Source: Agelaius tricolor (taxonomy: Eukaryota > Chordata > Aves > Passeriformes > Icteridae). Taken from it: a DNA stretch of 64,000 bases. Both the position numbers and the translations under genes were made by a program. Below are positions 1 through 18,370 of this stretch, piece after piece (the first letter of the stretch is position 1; each line of letters opens with the position of its first letter). The stretch lies in assembly GCA_023055355.1 (NCBI GenBank), contig JALJCS010000007.1:1964001-2028000 (forward strand). Direction: 5' to 3'. Below the pieces are notes generated by a model. The model was given only the letters and a program-made list of their open reading frames with translations. It was not told the origin of the DNA and ran no database searches.

Positions 1-871
<871 letters not shown>

Positions 872-1029
872 TGACAGGCGGCCCTGCTCAAGGGGGAAAA
901 CCAGAAATAAACACATTTTACATCCCAAAGCCGGCCCCGCGGAGTTTGGCGCAGATGCCGCAGCTGGACACGGGCAGCCCGGAGCTGGAGGAGCCCCGGG
1001 ATCCCCCAGAAGTCGCCCAGGGTGGTGGC

Positions 1030-1217
1030 AGGTCCCTCTGTCCCTCTGTCCCTCTGTCCCTCTGCCCCTCTGCCCCTCTGTCCCTCTGTCCCTCTGTCCC
1101 TCTGTCCTTCTGTCCCTCTGTCCCGCTGTCCCTCTGTCCCTCTGTCTCTCTGTCCCTCTGTCCCTCTGTCCCGCTGTCCCTCTGTCCCGCTGTCCCTCTG
1201 TCCCTCTGTCCCGCTGC
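1030..1217 (+). repeat. CCCTCTGT octamer array
   Basis: About 23 copies of an 8-bp unit (ccctctgt) with variants such as cccgctgt and cccctctg. It is GC-rich and purely pyrimidine apart from one G per unit. Confidence 0.93.
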
Positions 1218-1582
1218 CACCCACAGGGGACACCCACCCGCAGCCCCGGCCCCGCTCGGGACTTTCCCCTGCCAGGGACTCTCGGAGGGACCAAACACCC
1301 CAAAACAGCCCGGTGCCAATCCCAAACCCCGCATTTCCTCTTTTACTGGCCCGGTTCAACAACAGCAAAAGTCGCGGCCTAACCCGGGCAGCCCGCTGGG
1401 AATTCTCCCCGCGTTTGCAGAGTCCCTTGCTAAATCCAAGTAAAATCCGGGAAAAGAAGGGGAAAAAATCCGGGAGAAGAAGGGGAGAGGGAATGGGAGA
1501 GAACATCCCGGCTCCCGCCTGTCCCGAGCAGTGCGGGGGATGCTTGTGGCGCTTTCCTCCCTTCCCGTTACCCGGCTCCCAG

Positions 1583-1703
1583 GAAAATCCTCCTCCCTTG
1601 GAGTAAAATCCTCCTCCCTTGGAGTAAACTCTTCCCCCCGTGGAGTAAATTCTTCTCCCTTGGAGTAAAATCCTCCTCCCTTGGAGTAAATTCCTCCTCC
1701 CCT
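1583..1703 (+). repeat. 21-bp tandem array, six units
   Basis: Units follow taaaatcctcctcccttgga plus g. Two units are perfect and the others differ by one to four bases or a one-base deletion. Confidence 0.9.
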
Positions 1704-1704
1704 C

Positions 1705-4700
1705 GCTCACGCTGCTTTTTTGACCCGGGACTGTGGCTGACTCCCTGAACTCGCTATTTTCTCTGAAATTTGGCTCCTGAGCGAGGGGTGGAAAAGGGAA
1801 TTCTTCTCCTTATCCTTTCATCCGAGCCGGGAGCCGCACGGACACGCAGCTCCTGGGAGCCCCGGGGGTTGATTTAGGATCGGGATTTGCCAAGCCCGAG
1901 CTTTTTTTGCGGTCACTAAACCCCGGCTGCTTCAGCACAACTATTTTATTGTGTGTGTGTGTTGAAGGCCACCGGACTGGAGCCTTCCCTGTGTTTTGGG
2001 GAGAGGAGAAAGGAGGGAGAAGGGAATCAGCTCAGCTTCGGGAATTCCTGCTGAGGAGGGAAAAGTTTTATTGTGTCTGCTCTCGTTTTCCGCAGATAAG
2101 AGCGGGGCAAAGGGAGGAACCGATCACGGGGTCACTTCCTAAATTCCCACATTTAGATTAATTATTACACTCGTCCCCACGCACCGGACTCTTAATTAGC
2201 CGGGAAGTTTTCCTGCTGGAAAAATGCGGGAGTGAAAAGCGCTCCGCCCCGCCGGGAAGGGAGATGAGAGAAATCCCGATTTTTCCTGGGGCATCCCAGT
2301 CCGGGTGACATCCCGGAGGAAGGACAGGAGAGGTGGCGCTTCCCCCTCCTTCCCGATCCTCACCCCATCCCTGGGAATGCCGCGGTGATGTGGAAATCGC
2401 CCCTGGAAAAAAAAATTCCCGGGGGTTTCAGAGATTCCCGCAGCCGCTTTCCCTCCTCTGTCCCCGGCAGTCTCAGCGTTCACCCCGCTCCAAACTCAGC
2501 TTCTCCAGGAGATTGGAAGACTGGGATAATTCCACCTGCAAATAAACAGCAGAAAAATAAAATTTAAAAAAAAAATAATCATAATTATCAAAGCCACCCG
2601 AGAATTAGGAGAAGGTTTCATTAGGAGAGGCTGGAAGGGCGGGCTGGGAGGCACCTGCTGCCCCCGTGTTCTTCATCTTCACCCCCAAATTCTCTCTCCG
2701 TGCACGGCTGAGAAATAAACCCTGAAAGGATTTCCCGCATCTCAGTGGTTTTCTACTAAATATCAACTATTTGCAAAGCCATTTTTAAAAAATCGGGATT
2801 TTTCAGATTGTTTGGCCCAGGGGAAAAAAAAAAAAAATTCGCCTCAGATCATTCCTCTGCTGGCAATATTTTAGTTTGCATCTGACAAAATGCTCTGGGG
2901 TTTATCGAGTATTTGTTACTTTTATTCATTGTAGGAAAAAAAAAGAGGCAGGCAGAGAGGTTTTCTCCTCACATTTAGAAAAATCCACTAAAAAATCTGC
3001 AGGATTATTTCATTATTTATTATTTCAAACCCAAGTGATCAATTTTCATCGTTTTTTTCCCTAAATTTAGGAATGATTTTGAGAAATTTAAAAAAATAAT
3101 TCACAGTAGCCAATAAGGTGCCATATAAATTCATTGTCCAAATGCTGTTAAGGATCCAAATCTTCATTTAAGAGGCCAATTTGGATTAATTGGTGCAGGA
3201 GAAGTAAATTTAGATACCCCACAGCACTGCAAGCCTGATATTCTTCTTGCTCCTGGGGAAATACAAATTTCAGAGGTAAAAAGTACAAGCAAGTCCTTGA
3301 TAACTCCAGTAACAAGTCCCAGCTTATCTGTTTAGTCTTTTTTCTAATGTAAATATTTGTATTTCTGTTTCTATTGTCTGTGACTTTCAAGTCCAGTTTC
3401 TTTTCTGGGCTGGGTCAGTTCTTGACTCGTTTTTAAGATTTTTCTTCCCGTTTCTTGTCACCAAAGCTGGGATTTGAAAGCTTTAAAATATTTTTCTGTC
3501 AGAGACAACTGGCCCTGGAACCATGAGAAACTTTGTGAAAGCTTAAAATCCTGGCGTAAATTCCCTTAAATTCAATATTTGCATGGCAGGGGAATGCCCT
3601 GCTTTTCCCTTTTCCCTGTTTTTTGTCCATGAGATGTGGATGCATCAAGGTTTTGTAGGATTTTTTAAGAACTGGCTGCAGAGTTGCTGATTTTGTGAGG
3701 ATTTCCGAGCTTCAACATTTCCAGCGGGGCCTCATTTCTGCCAAAATCGGGGAAATCTGAAAAGCCGAGCTGAGTGCAGGCCCAAAAAACCAAATTACAG
3801 CACAGAGAGGAGAAAAGAAACCCAAAAATCAGGGCTGGGGAGGAACAGGGAAAGAGGAAGTTGAAATCAAGATGTAAAGAGGGAATTTTGACCCAGAGAT
3901 TTTAGCTTTGCATGTGGAAGTGAAAATCAGGGCTAGGGGTGAGCAAAGGGAGAGGACAGAAGTGAAAAGCTCAGCCTCCAGTGGAAAAAAAAAGCTGGGA
4001 AACACCTGAAAATGGGGAATTCTGTCATGTTTTGGGAGGTGGCTGTGGCTGAGGAATAAAAATCGGGGCTGGATCGAGTAAAGGGACTGCTGATCCTGTT
4101 TTTAAAGAGCAAACAGATCAGAAAAGAGAAATAAAATCAGGTTGTGACAAACTTCAGCCCATTGTAACTGCCTGGACTGAAGTCAGAAAATGTTAAGAGG
4201 AAGGAAAATCTCGAGCTGCAACTCCGAGGACGCAATGCAGGGCTGGTTCCTCTTCCAGAGGCAAAAGAGGAATTAAAAACGAGCTGGATTTTTATCTCTG
4301 GGCTTTTTTTTTTGGGGTTTGGGGGAGTTTTGTGGTGGTAGTGCTGTGGAATTGGGGAAACAACAATGGGTTCTAAAGAAAATCAGACAAAATAATTCAA
4401 GCTCTGATTTTTGGCAGAGGACACAGAGAGAGATCCCAAATGTCTGTGGAGTCCCAGCAGGTTGAATTTGGTTGGGGAATTCAGGGAGCTACAAGAAAAA
4501 TTAAATTTTTCATCATTAAATCGGTGTGAACAGTTAAAAAAAATCAGAATCTTTAAGTCCAGAAGTCTTTATATTTCTCATCAAAATCCCAGCGAATCCT
4601 GTGTTCCTAAAGGTTTGATGGATTCTGGCACCAAGGAGCACAAATATTTTGGGGAAAGGTCAAAGGTTTTTGGGAAAAGTCCTTAGTTCAGGTCATGATT

Positions 4701-5082
4701 TCCATCCATCCACTCGAGGGTGAGGCCTGAAAATTATTTGCTTTATGCTCCTGAAGGAAAGAAAGAAATTGTTCAGTAAATTGGGATTAAACATTTGATT
4801 GAGGCCTGATTTTCCATGGCCTTGCTCTGGATTTCTGCCTGGGCAGCTCCGTTAAGAGCTCCTGATATAAATCAAACCATCGAGCGCTGCTGCTTGAATT
4901 TATTTACTGACCATTACAGAGACTTTGGAAAGCTCATTTTCTGTATTTTTCATCTCAGAGCATTTTTTCATTTCACATCCTGCTGGGTGTTTCGGAGGTG
5001 CATCAAGGAAGAAAAATTTCCCACCGTCGGGAAAAATCGGGTTTAAAATGGTAGAAATCCACAATGAGGAGTAAAGAGGGGC
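1705..5082. other. Unique intron 4 sequence
   Basis: AT-rich single-copy-looking DNA with A and T runs. No repeat family, RNA gene or credible exon was seen. Short open frames here have no recognisable protein. Confidence 0.6.
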
Positions 5083-5195
5083 ATTTTAAAGAATATAAGT
5101 TACGGTAATATAATGATATTTTAAAGAATATAAGTTATGGTAATATAATGATATTTTAAAGAATATAAGGTACGGTAATATAATGATATTTTAAA
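5083..5195 (+). repeat. 35-bp tandem array, three units plus a fragment
   Basis: Units start at 5083, 5118 and 5153 with attttaaagaatataag and differ by one or two bases. A partial fourth unit starts at 5188. Confidence 0.95.
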
Positions 5196-9930
<4,735 letters not shown>

Positions 9931-9934
9931 TGGG

Positions 9935-10148
9935 GATTGGAATTTTCTTTGGATATTGGGAAGAAATTCTTCCCCATGAGGGTGGGGAGGGGCTGGAACG
10001 GATTTCCCAGAGAAGCTGTGGCTGCCCCTGGATCCCTGGAAGTGTCCAAGGCCAGGTTGGAGCAGCCTGGGACAATGGAAGGTGTCACTGGATGAGCTTT
10101 ATTGTTGCCTCCAATCCCAAACCCTTCCATGATTTCATGACTCAGTGA
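9935..10148 (+). mobile_element. CR1 LINE 3' fragment
   Basis: The fragment has CR1 tail blocks in order: ggatattgggaag, a 'ttcccagagaagctgtgg' block, and 'ctggaagtgtccaaggccag'. It ends with a degenerate 'cccaaacccttccatgattt', the avian CR1 3' end. Confidence 0.85.
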
Positions 10149-10349
10149 AAGGAAGGGGCAGTGCCCTGGGCGTGTGTTAGAGGCTCTTTGTGCTTCCATG
10201 ACTCTTCTCCAAGGACTCTTCCCCCTCCATTCTGTTCTGAATGGTGAATTTTCCCCTAAAAACCAGCGGCCAGGAGTGATACATTTCTTTTGAAGTGATT
10301 TAGGGTGGCTTGGTTGCATCATTAATTTGAGCCAAGATTTCCATGCAAT

Positions 10350-11400
10350 CCCAGTGAGGCTGAGCAGCAAACCCAGCCCTGCAAGGGGATGGAAACCTTG
10401 GCAGGGAAGTAATGGAAGGAGGGAAGGAAGGAGAGGAAAAGCCTTTCCCAGTGCCCGGGGTGCTTTGGGCTTGCTCTGAGCAGCTTGGGTTGTGCACATG
10501 TCCAGTTGTGGAATTAACCCATGGATGGTGCTGCTCCTCACAAGGGCTGGACTCCCAAAAACCATCCAGGCTGGCCCTTGGCAGGGATGTGATGGCAGGA
10601 GAAGGGAGAGGAAAAGCCTCTCCAAGCGCCCAGGGTTCCTTGGGCACTCTCACTCTGAGCAGCCAGGGATATGAATTTCCAATTGAGGAATTAACCCCAT
10701 GGATGATGCTGCTCCTCACAGGGCTTGGACTCCCAAAAAACATTCTCTGGGATGAGGCTGAGCAGCAAACCCAGCCCTCCAAAGGGATAAAAACCTCAGC
10801 AGGGATGTGGTGGCAGGAGAAGAGAGGAAAATCCTTTCCCAGTAGCTGAGGTGCCTTGGGCTTGCTCCGAGCAGCTGGATTCAGAAATTCCTGATTGAGG
10901 AATTAACCCCATGGATGATGCTGCTCAATATGGGAGTTGGACTTCCAAAAACCATTCTGAGGGATAAGGCTGAGCAGCAAACCCAGCCCTCCAAAGGGAT
11001 AAAAAACTCAGCAGGGATGTAGTGGCAGGAGAAGAGAGGAAAATCCTTTCCCAGTAGCTGAGGTGCCTTGGGCTTGCTCCGAGCAGCCAGATTTAGGAAT
11101 TCCTGATTGAGGAATTAACCCCATGGATGATGCTGCTCTGTATGGGGGTTGGACTCCCAAAAACCATCCTGAGGGATGAGGCAGAGCAGCAAACCCAGCC
11201 CTCCAATGGTCTGGAAACCTCAGTGCCAGGAGGAAAGGAGGGGAGAAGCTTTTCCCAGTGCCCAAGGAGCTCCCTCGCTCCGAGCAGCTGAATCTGGGAA
11301 TCCACGACTGTGAAATCAACCCCATGGATGATGCTGCTGCTCACAGGGCTTGGAATCCCAGAAACCACCCCAAGGGACAAGGCTGAGCATGCCTACAATG
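10350..11400 (+). repeat. Unclassified tandem array, five units of about 177-212 bp
   Basis: Each unit contains ctgagcagcaaacccagccc, a gcagggatgt-ggcaggagaa block, cttgctc(c/t)gagcagc and gaattaaccccatggatgatg. The last anchor recurs at about 10511, 10688, 10900, 11112 and 11312. Units 3 and 4 are the most alike (212-bp spacing). Not CR1; family unknown. Confidence 0.88.
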
Positions 11401-12904
11401 GCTCTGCCAGCTCCCCAAAACCCCTCTCTGCCTGGTTACTAAAAATTTCATCGGGGCGAATAAACTCCCGCTCCGAGCGCGTCAACAGGAGAAAAATAAC
11501 GGCAGAGGGCTCGGAGAGCTTCCTGTCTCCGGGAGCATTCCTGCTGTAAACAGGGGCCATGCCAAGTGCTGAACCACTGCCCTCAGTCCAATAACAATAA
11601 ATCTATTTTTTGGTTCTGCTCAGCCCCGCTTGCACATTTTTGCAGCGGCGAGGATGAGGCAGACGCCACGCTCGGAGCGTTTTCCCAAATTATTTTTTTT
11701 TTGCCCTGATAAAAGGGCTTGCCAGAATGTTGTTTAGGGAAAACAAAGTACCTCTCTAGATGAAAAGGTTACATAGTTTCGTGAGATCTGTTTGCCCTGC
11801 AGCTTTTCTCTTGTTGGTTTTATATTTGTTTTCAAATTGGTTTTTATTTTGCTGTTTGGCTTTTGGTGCCACCCATCAGAACTCCTGGAGTTCTGGTCAA
11901 AAACTACTGATTTTTGTGGGTGTGTGTGTCCCCATATCCCAACTCCAATAAGAGCTGCTATTTTGTCACCAAAATAAAATCCTGCTGGGAGATAAATCAG
12001 GCTTAGGGTTGGCCAGAGAACTTGAGCAGGAGTGAGGATGCTGCAAATCAGTGGCTCACAATCGCTGTCAGGAAAGTCTTTTCCAGCACAGTCATGTGCA
12101 TAAACCCTCATCCGGCTGAATCAGTCTCTGTTCCCTTCCAAAAACTCTTTAGGAGCAGGAAAAAGTATTAAAAATAGACTTTTAAAATAATTTTTTATTA
12201 TCTTAACGCTGCATCTCTCCACCTTTTTTGCCCCCATCCTGCTCCCCAGTGTTTTTCCCACCATATTATGTCCACAGAGTTTTCCCAGCCTCTCCAAATC
12301 ATTATTCCATTCATCTCTGGATGATATTTCTGGGAGTCCCCTTGGAGAGCTGCAGCCTCTGGGCACAGGGTGGGAATTCTGTGCAAACCTTTAGCACCAG
12401 GGCAGGTCTGGGGCTCAGAAAATGATGCAGGGAAGGATCCTAAATTCCTGTTGCCTTTTCCCACTGAAGGTGTGTGGGGAGGAGTTTCTGGAGAGGGAAG
12501 GAGCTGCCTGGAGGGCTCAGTGCCATCAGAGCTCTCCAGCAGGGCGGTGCTTGGACCTGTGTGCTCACATCAGTTCCCTGAAATTTAGGGAGGAACTGAA
12601 GGAAAAGCTTTGGCAAAGCCACAGATTTTCCACAGGCTGGACTTAGTGCACAAAGCCCTGCTCACCTCCAAGGGGACAGAGCTGGAAGTTGGCAGCTTCC
12701 AGGTCGGTAATGGCAGCTTATCCCCCTCCCAGATATCCATCGAGTGACCCCGGGGCTTTTCCGAGCTCTGGGATCGATGGGAGCTGCATTAGTGGGATGG
12801 CAGCACAGAGACTCCTTGCTCCAAGCAAATCAGCTCTGAGGAAACAGCCCCAGGGCAGCTGCTGGGCTCAGAGAGCTCCTGGGGAAATGCTCAGGTTGGG
12901 ATTG
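11401..12904. other. Unique intron 5 sequence
   Basis: No repeat or gene recognised. It contains a short T run near 11692 and mixed AT/GC sequence. Confidence 0.55.
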
Positions 12905-13285
12905 ATCTGATCTGCTTCAGGTGCAATTCAGGGCTGCCCTCCTCACTCTGCACAGCTCCTGAAAGGTGCCTGTGCTCAGCTGGCCCTGGGCTCTTTCTGC
13001 AGCAGCACTGACACAACCAGAGCACACAGCCTCCAGCTGCTCCAAGGGAAATCCAGGCTGGAGAGCAGGGAAAAGGTTTTTCCAGCAAGGGTGAGAAAGT
13101 TCTGGAATGGCTGCCCAGGGAGGTGGTGGAGTCCCCATGCCTGGGTGTGTTGAACAAAGCCTGGATGTGGCACTGGGTGCCAGGGTTCAGTTGAGGGGTT
13201 GGGGCTGGGCTGGACTCTATGATCTTGAAAGTCTCTTCCAACCTGGTCATTCTGGGAATTCTGGGAATTCTGTGACTCTGTGAAC
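12905..13285 (+). mobile_element. CR1 LINE fragment
   Basis: The tail contains ggaggtggtggagtccccat and gatcttgaaagtctcttcc, followed by degenerate gattctgtga-like octamers (ctgggaatt, ctgtgactc). Same subfamily as 35235-35440, and 55965-56450 on the other strand. Confidence 0.9.
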
Positions 13286-13446
13286 TCCTCACTGCAGGAA
13301 CAGCCCTGTTGGTGGTGGAAGGGTTCCTTGCCTTTCCTGCCCAGACTGGGCGTTGTTGCTCTTCCAGGGAATCCACACCTTCCCTGCTCCCTGCAGCTGC
13401 AGCCTCTGCCTGCAGCCGTGCCCAGGGTTTGTTCCCAGCTCCTGCC

Positions 13447-13735
13447 ATGGAACCATGGAATGGGGTGGGAAGGAAGGCACCATAAAGATCACCTCATTCC
13501 AACCCTGCTGCCATGTGCAGGGACAATTCTTCCTGTCCTAGGTTGTTCAGAATCACATCCAGCCTGGCCCTGGGCACTGCCAGGGACCCAGGAGTAGCCA
13601 CAGCTGCTCTGGGCATCCCCACCTTCCCAGGGAAGGATTTCTTCCCAAGATCCCATCCATCTCTGCCCTCTGGCACTGGGAGCCATTCCCTGGGTCCTGG
13701 CACTGCCAAAGGGAGAGGGACTGAGGCAAAATCCA
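13447..13735 (-). mobile_element. CR1 LINE fragment
   Basis: The reverse-strand tail appears as ccatggaatggggtggg, then cctggccctgggcactgcca. The right half (from 13613) belongs to a segment shared with 29917-30357. Confidence 0.85.
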
Positions 13736-14053
13736 GGTCTCCAAGGGGTTTTCCCAAGTTCACAGGACAATGCACCAGGCCAGGAATGGGATGGGCCGAA
13801 ACCACAACACCCATGGTGTGATGTTTGTCTGGTGTGAGGATTGGGCAAAGGATGGGAAAAGTGCTCAGAGGGGAGAAGAAATCACAGGTTGAAACAGAAA
13901 AGCAGCCAGAGAATCCCAGAATCCCAGAGTGGTTTGGGTTGGGAGGGGTTTTAGGGATCATCCAGTGCCACCCCAGCCATGGCAGGGACACCTCCCACTG
14001 TCCCCAGTGTCCAGCCTGGCCTTGGGCACTGCCAGGGATCCAGGGGCAGCCAC
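13613..14053. repeat. 441-bp segment duplicated at 29917-30357
   Basis: Aligned by eye without a single gap (constant offset 16304) and with about 15 mismatches. It covers part of one CR1, about 170 bp that is not CR1, and part of a second CR1. Outside the segment the two loci diverge sharply. Confidence 0.92.
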
Positions 14054-14270
14054 AGCTCTGGGAACTCTATCCCAGTCCCTCATTAACATCACAGGGAACA
14101 ATTCCTTCCTAATACCCAATAGAAGCCTTCCTTCTTTCAGTTTGAAGCTCTTCCCTATGTCCTGTCTCTCCATCCCCTGGAAATTGTCTCTCTCCATTCC
14201 TTGGAGAAGAGTGGAGGGGACAGAGGCTGCAGGTCAAGGCCAGCTGCCCCTCCTGAGGGCCTGGGCTGAG
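13905..14270 (-). mobile_element. CR1 LINE fragment
   Basis: It begins with reverse tail octamers (gaatcccagaatcccag) and tggtttgggttgggaggg. It continues through the 'ctggccttgggcactgccag' block to tccatcccctggaaattg. Confidence 0.9.
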
Positions 14271-15644
14271 GTCTCAAGGCTTTGGGGCTGTTTTTCAGGG
14301 ATTTCCCCAGAAATCCCCCTGGGCTGGGGGAAGGGGAGAGCTGAGAGCTGTAATTTGGGATTTAATCCCACTTCAGAGGGATAAATCCGCTCGTGAACCT
14401 GGGCCTTAACCTCTCCGTGTCTCTGTCATCCCTATAAAGTCTGGGCGATAATTTCTACCTCAAAAAGCTGATGAATGGTCTGAAATTAAAGCTGGGCTCA
14501 GGACTATCATTAAGCTTAAGGATCCCAAGGTATTTTCAGTGAGAAGGTGGGAGAAGCTTTGCAGTGGAGCCATTTCATCCTGAACTGTCCTTTCCACCTG
14601 CTCTTCCTGTTTTTCCCTTTCCCTGAACTCCTCAGCAGTGACACAGCAGTCAGGACAGTTTGTGGGATGCACTTTGTGGAGGTCAGCTCATTTCTGAGCA
14701 TTCTGCAAGCAGCCCAAGCTCTGCCCCAGAAGAGCACTTTATTTAAAACAAAAATTATTTTGAGGAAAAAAACCCAAAATTCCCTGATGTTTAGATCACA
14801 GCTTGGAAGCAAAGATTCAGGTTTTGGGGAGCCCATGCACAGAAGCAGCAGAAACTTCCATTAGAGCCATTTTTGGGGGAAAAAATAACTCCATTCTGTC
14901 CAAATGTGTGTGCTCAACCATGATCTTTGTGGAAACTGAGTATCTCTAATTCAAGCCTTCAGATATTTTAAGAACAATTATTGTTTCTAAGGGCTGCAGC
15001 TGAGATCTCCTTGTGCTGCCACTTGTGCAGGGGCCAGGCACCCCAAGCCCTTCATTCCTGCTGGGCTGTAATTATTGTCCCCACCCAAATTCATCAGAAT
15101 TTTCTGCTGGTTACTGCAGCAGCTCCACTCAGAGGTAGAGGCTGCTTGGCTTTTCCATTCAATGTTCTTCCTTGCCCCCTCCCTGCTCCGTGCATTTCGT
15201 GTTTTAATCCATTTTGGAAACTTGATCTGCAGGCTTGCAGTCCCAGGCAGCATCCCACCACAAAAATTCAGCTCCAACAGGTCACTGAGGTTGTTTTTGA
15301 GGATAAAAATCCCATTCAGCAGAGGTTGGTGTCACTCTGGTGCACAGACACATCCCCAGGAGCCACCACAAAGCCCCAAAGCCGGGATTTCCACAGGAGC
15401 TCAGCGTGCTGAGCCACAAATGAGGCTCCTGGCAGCCAAATTCCTCCCAGAGCTGGAAACCCACTCTGGAATTGGCCATCAGCACCCAGGGCATTCCTGG
15501 GGGTCAATGTTTGGGGCTGCCAGAGGTGACTGGTGGCTGTGTCAGCTCCTGGGTGTCACCCTTGGGTGGCTTTTGTGTCCCTGTGCCCCTGTCTCAGGTG
15601 ATTTCCCACCTGCAGAGCTGCCCCAGGCCTGGGCCCAGCCCTGG
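14271..15644. other. Unique intron 5 sequence
   Basis: Nothing recognised except ordinary AT-rich intron DNA. Confidence 0.5.
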
Positions 15645-16100
15645 GAGGAGCTGGAGCTGCTGCAGAGAGCCCAGAGGAGGCTCCAGGATGAGCAGAGGGA
15701 TGGAGCAGCTCTGCTGGGAGGAAAGGCTGGCACAGCTGGGATTGTTCACCTGCACAGGAGAAGCTTTGGGCTGAGCTCAGGGTGGCCTTGCAGGGCCTGC
15801 AGGAGCCCCAGGAAAGCTGGAGAGAGACAATTTCCAGGGCATGCAGGGACAGCACCCAGGGAATGGCTTCACACTGAAAAATCACAGGTTTAGAGCAGAT
15901 ATTAGGAACAATTTCCTCCCTGGCAGGGTGGGCAGGCCCTGGCACAGGGTGTCCCTGGATCCCTGGCAGTGCCCAAGGCCAGGTTGGACACTGGGGACAT
16001 TGGAGCACCTGGGACAGTGGGAGGTGTCCCTGCCATGGCAGGGGTGGGGATGAGATGATCTTTAAGGTTCCTCCACCCCAAACCATTCTGGGATTCTCTT
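15645..16100 (+). mobile_element. CR1 LINE fragment, about 455 bp
   Basis: It opens with gagctggagctgctgcagag and runs through gcacaggagaagctttgggc and agctggagagagacaatttc. It ends at gatctttaaggttcctcc and ccccaaaccattctgggatt. Nearly the same 5' start as the copy at 32655. Confidence 0.93.
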
Positions 16101-17789
16101 GTAGGACACGCTCCCTTCATAGGCCTCCTCTTTTTTATGGCCTCTTTTATTTCCAACCTCTCCCAGATTCTCAGGTATTTTCCTACTTCAGCTCCTCCCT
16201 GATCAATGGCCACAACCCTTTCCTACCCATGCAACTCAACAGCCACATATTTTCATTCTCTAAGCACAAACTGAGCTTTTGTGGCCTCTCCTCTTTTGTG
16301 TGGAGAAATCACACCAAGGAGGCAGAAGCAGCAGCCTGGGAGAGGGAGAGCAGGAATTCAGCTGTAAAACTCCTGTTTTATGTGAAATCCACGAACTTTT
16401 CCAAGGAATTCCCATCACATCCAAGCTGCTGGAGGACAGGAGTGCCATCAGGTGCCACCAGCTGTCCTTTTCCACACGTGCCAGGCTGGCAGGGCAGGAT
16501 GGTGTCACCACCCCAGCCCAGGGCCTGGGGAAGTGAAACCCCTCAGCAGCACAGAAGTGAAACTGGCTGCACACAAATTGTCACATTTCAGTGTAAACAT
16601 CTCCCCTCCCCAAAAAAACCCCCCAAAGACAGGAAAACTGTGGCTGTTTCAGTGAGCTCAGTGCCACCCTTGCAAGGTTTCCCAGCCTGTTGTGCCAGGG
16701 GGAGCTTCTGAGGGCTCCAGGTGAGATGCTGCAGGTGCTGCCTGCTCCAAAAAGCAGCTCTGGGGCAGAAATGTGGTTTGAAATTGGCACTGGCACCTTT
16801 TGGCATGCTGGGTGCTCGTCCCATCCTTTCTCTGAGGGAAGGGTGGGATTGTTGGTGCCACTGCAGCACAAGAAAAGAGGGGAAAAGTGATTTTGGAACC
16901 TCCCTCCCACCTCCTTGAGGGAGCTGAGATTTCAGGCAGCAGCCCCAGACTCCTCCAGGGGAGCTTCCCAAGATATTTGTGCTTTTTTGGTATCCTGGCA
17001 TCCACTTCAAACTCCTCTGAGGATCCCCCAGAGTCTTTTCACCCCTTGCTACCCCAGGTAGCAGCCCCAGCCTCCTGCCCATGCTGATTTTTCTCTTTCC
17101 ATGGAACCTGCATCTCCCTGAGACTCCTCCCAAATATTTTTTTGGGAGCCTTTTCACCTCTCCTCCAAGGAATTGAAATCCCAGGTAGCAGCAAAACTCA
17201 GGGCCTGGGTTATATCGATTTGAACAGCCAGAAATAAACAAATGGAAATATAACGAGCAAAAATAATAGCAACCAATGGGAAAACAACAAATAATGGAGA
17301 TAACAAACAAATGGAAAATAACACTGAGAGTAGTAGCAGCTCCCACATCTGCCTGGGTCAATATTTCATGTCTGCAGCTCAGGATGATATTTTTGACTTC
17401 TGAAAGAAGCAAATGATCAGGGAAAATCTCCCCAAGAGTGACAGGGACTTCCCTTATCACCCAGATAAATTCAAATTCAATCTGGGTGCCTGCTGAGCCT
17501 GGCAATGTCTCTATTCCTTGATTTCAGTGATGTAATTTGGGTTGCTCAATGTAATTCCTGTGTTGCCTGAGGTTAAAAGTGCCAAAATAATTGGTGCATT
17601 TTGGCTGAGCACTGTTATTTTGATTTCACCAAAAGAATTGAAAGGATTCCACCCCAAGACAAAACCTTCTGGGAATGTCACAGCAGCTCTGCTGCTTTCC
17701 AGGCCAGAATTGGAATTTTTAGCCAGGAAAAAATGTGGAGAAAGGGAGGAAAAGAGTGTGAAGGGCATGTCTGGAGTGCTGCAGGGAGC
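16101..17789. other. Unique intron 5 sequence
   Basis: No repeat family recognised. It includes CCC/AAA-rich stretches and several short frames without known protein. Confidence 0.5.
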
Positions 17790-18370
17790 TAAGGAGGAAA
17801 GGGAAGGGGAAAAGCCAGGACCAGCCATGTCCCTGCAGGGATGAGCTGCTTTTCCAGCTTTATTGTGGAAAAGAAATCAGGATTTGGGAGTTGGAGAGGA
17901 AAGGAAAAGGGAAAAGCCAGGACCAGCCATGTCCCTGCAGGGATGAGCCACTTTCCTACCTTTACTATGAACAAAATTGGGATTTGGGAGTTGGAGAGGA
18001 AAGGAAAAGGTAAAAGCCAGCACCAACAATGTCCCTGCAGGAAAACGCTGCTTTTTCAACCTTATTGCATTTAAAAAATCAGGATTTTGGAACTGTGTAG
18101 GAAAGGAAATGGAAAAGCCATGTTCATGTAGGAATGAGCTACTTTCCCAAAAAGATTGTAAAAAAATCAGGATTTGGGAGCTGGGAAGGAAAGGAAAAGG
18201 GAAATCCAGGGCCATCCATGTCCCTGCAGGGATGAGCTGCTTTTCCAGCTTTATTGTGGGAAAAAAATCAGGATTTGGGAGTTGGGAAGGAAAGGAAAAG
18301 GAAGAGGAAAACCCAGGACCAGCCATGTTCCTGTAGGAATGAGCTGCTTTTCCACCTTTATTGTGAAATA
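17790..18370 (+). repeat. Unclassified tandem array, about six units of 88-105 bp
   Basis: Units share gatgagctgcttttccagc, tttattgtg, atcaggatttgggagttgg and ccatgtccctgcaggg. Starts fall near 17840, 17940, 18044, 18132, 18230 and 18335. The units look diverged, so the array is not recent. Confidence 0.88.

Noticed and set aside
1240..1880. GC-rich stretch as an alternative RUNX1 promoter or CpG island
   Set aside because: CpG density is only moderate and no start or conserved promoter element was recognised. Known RUNX1 promoters lie upstream of exon 4.
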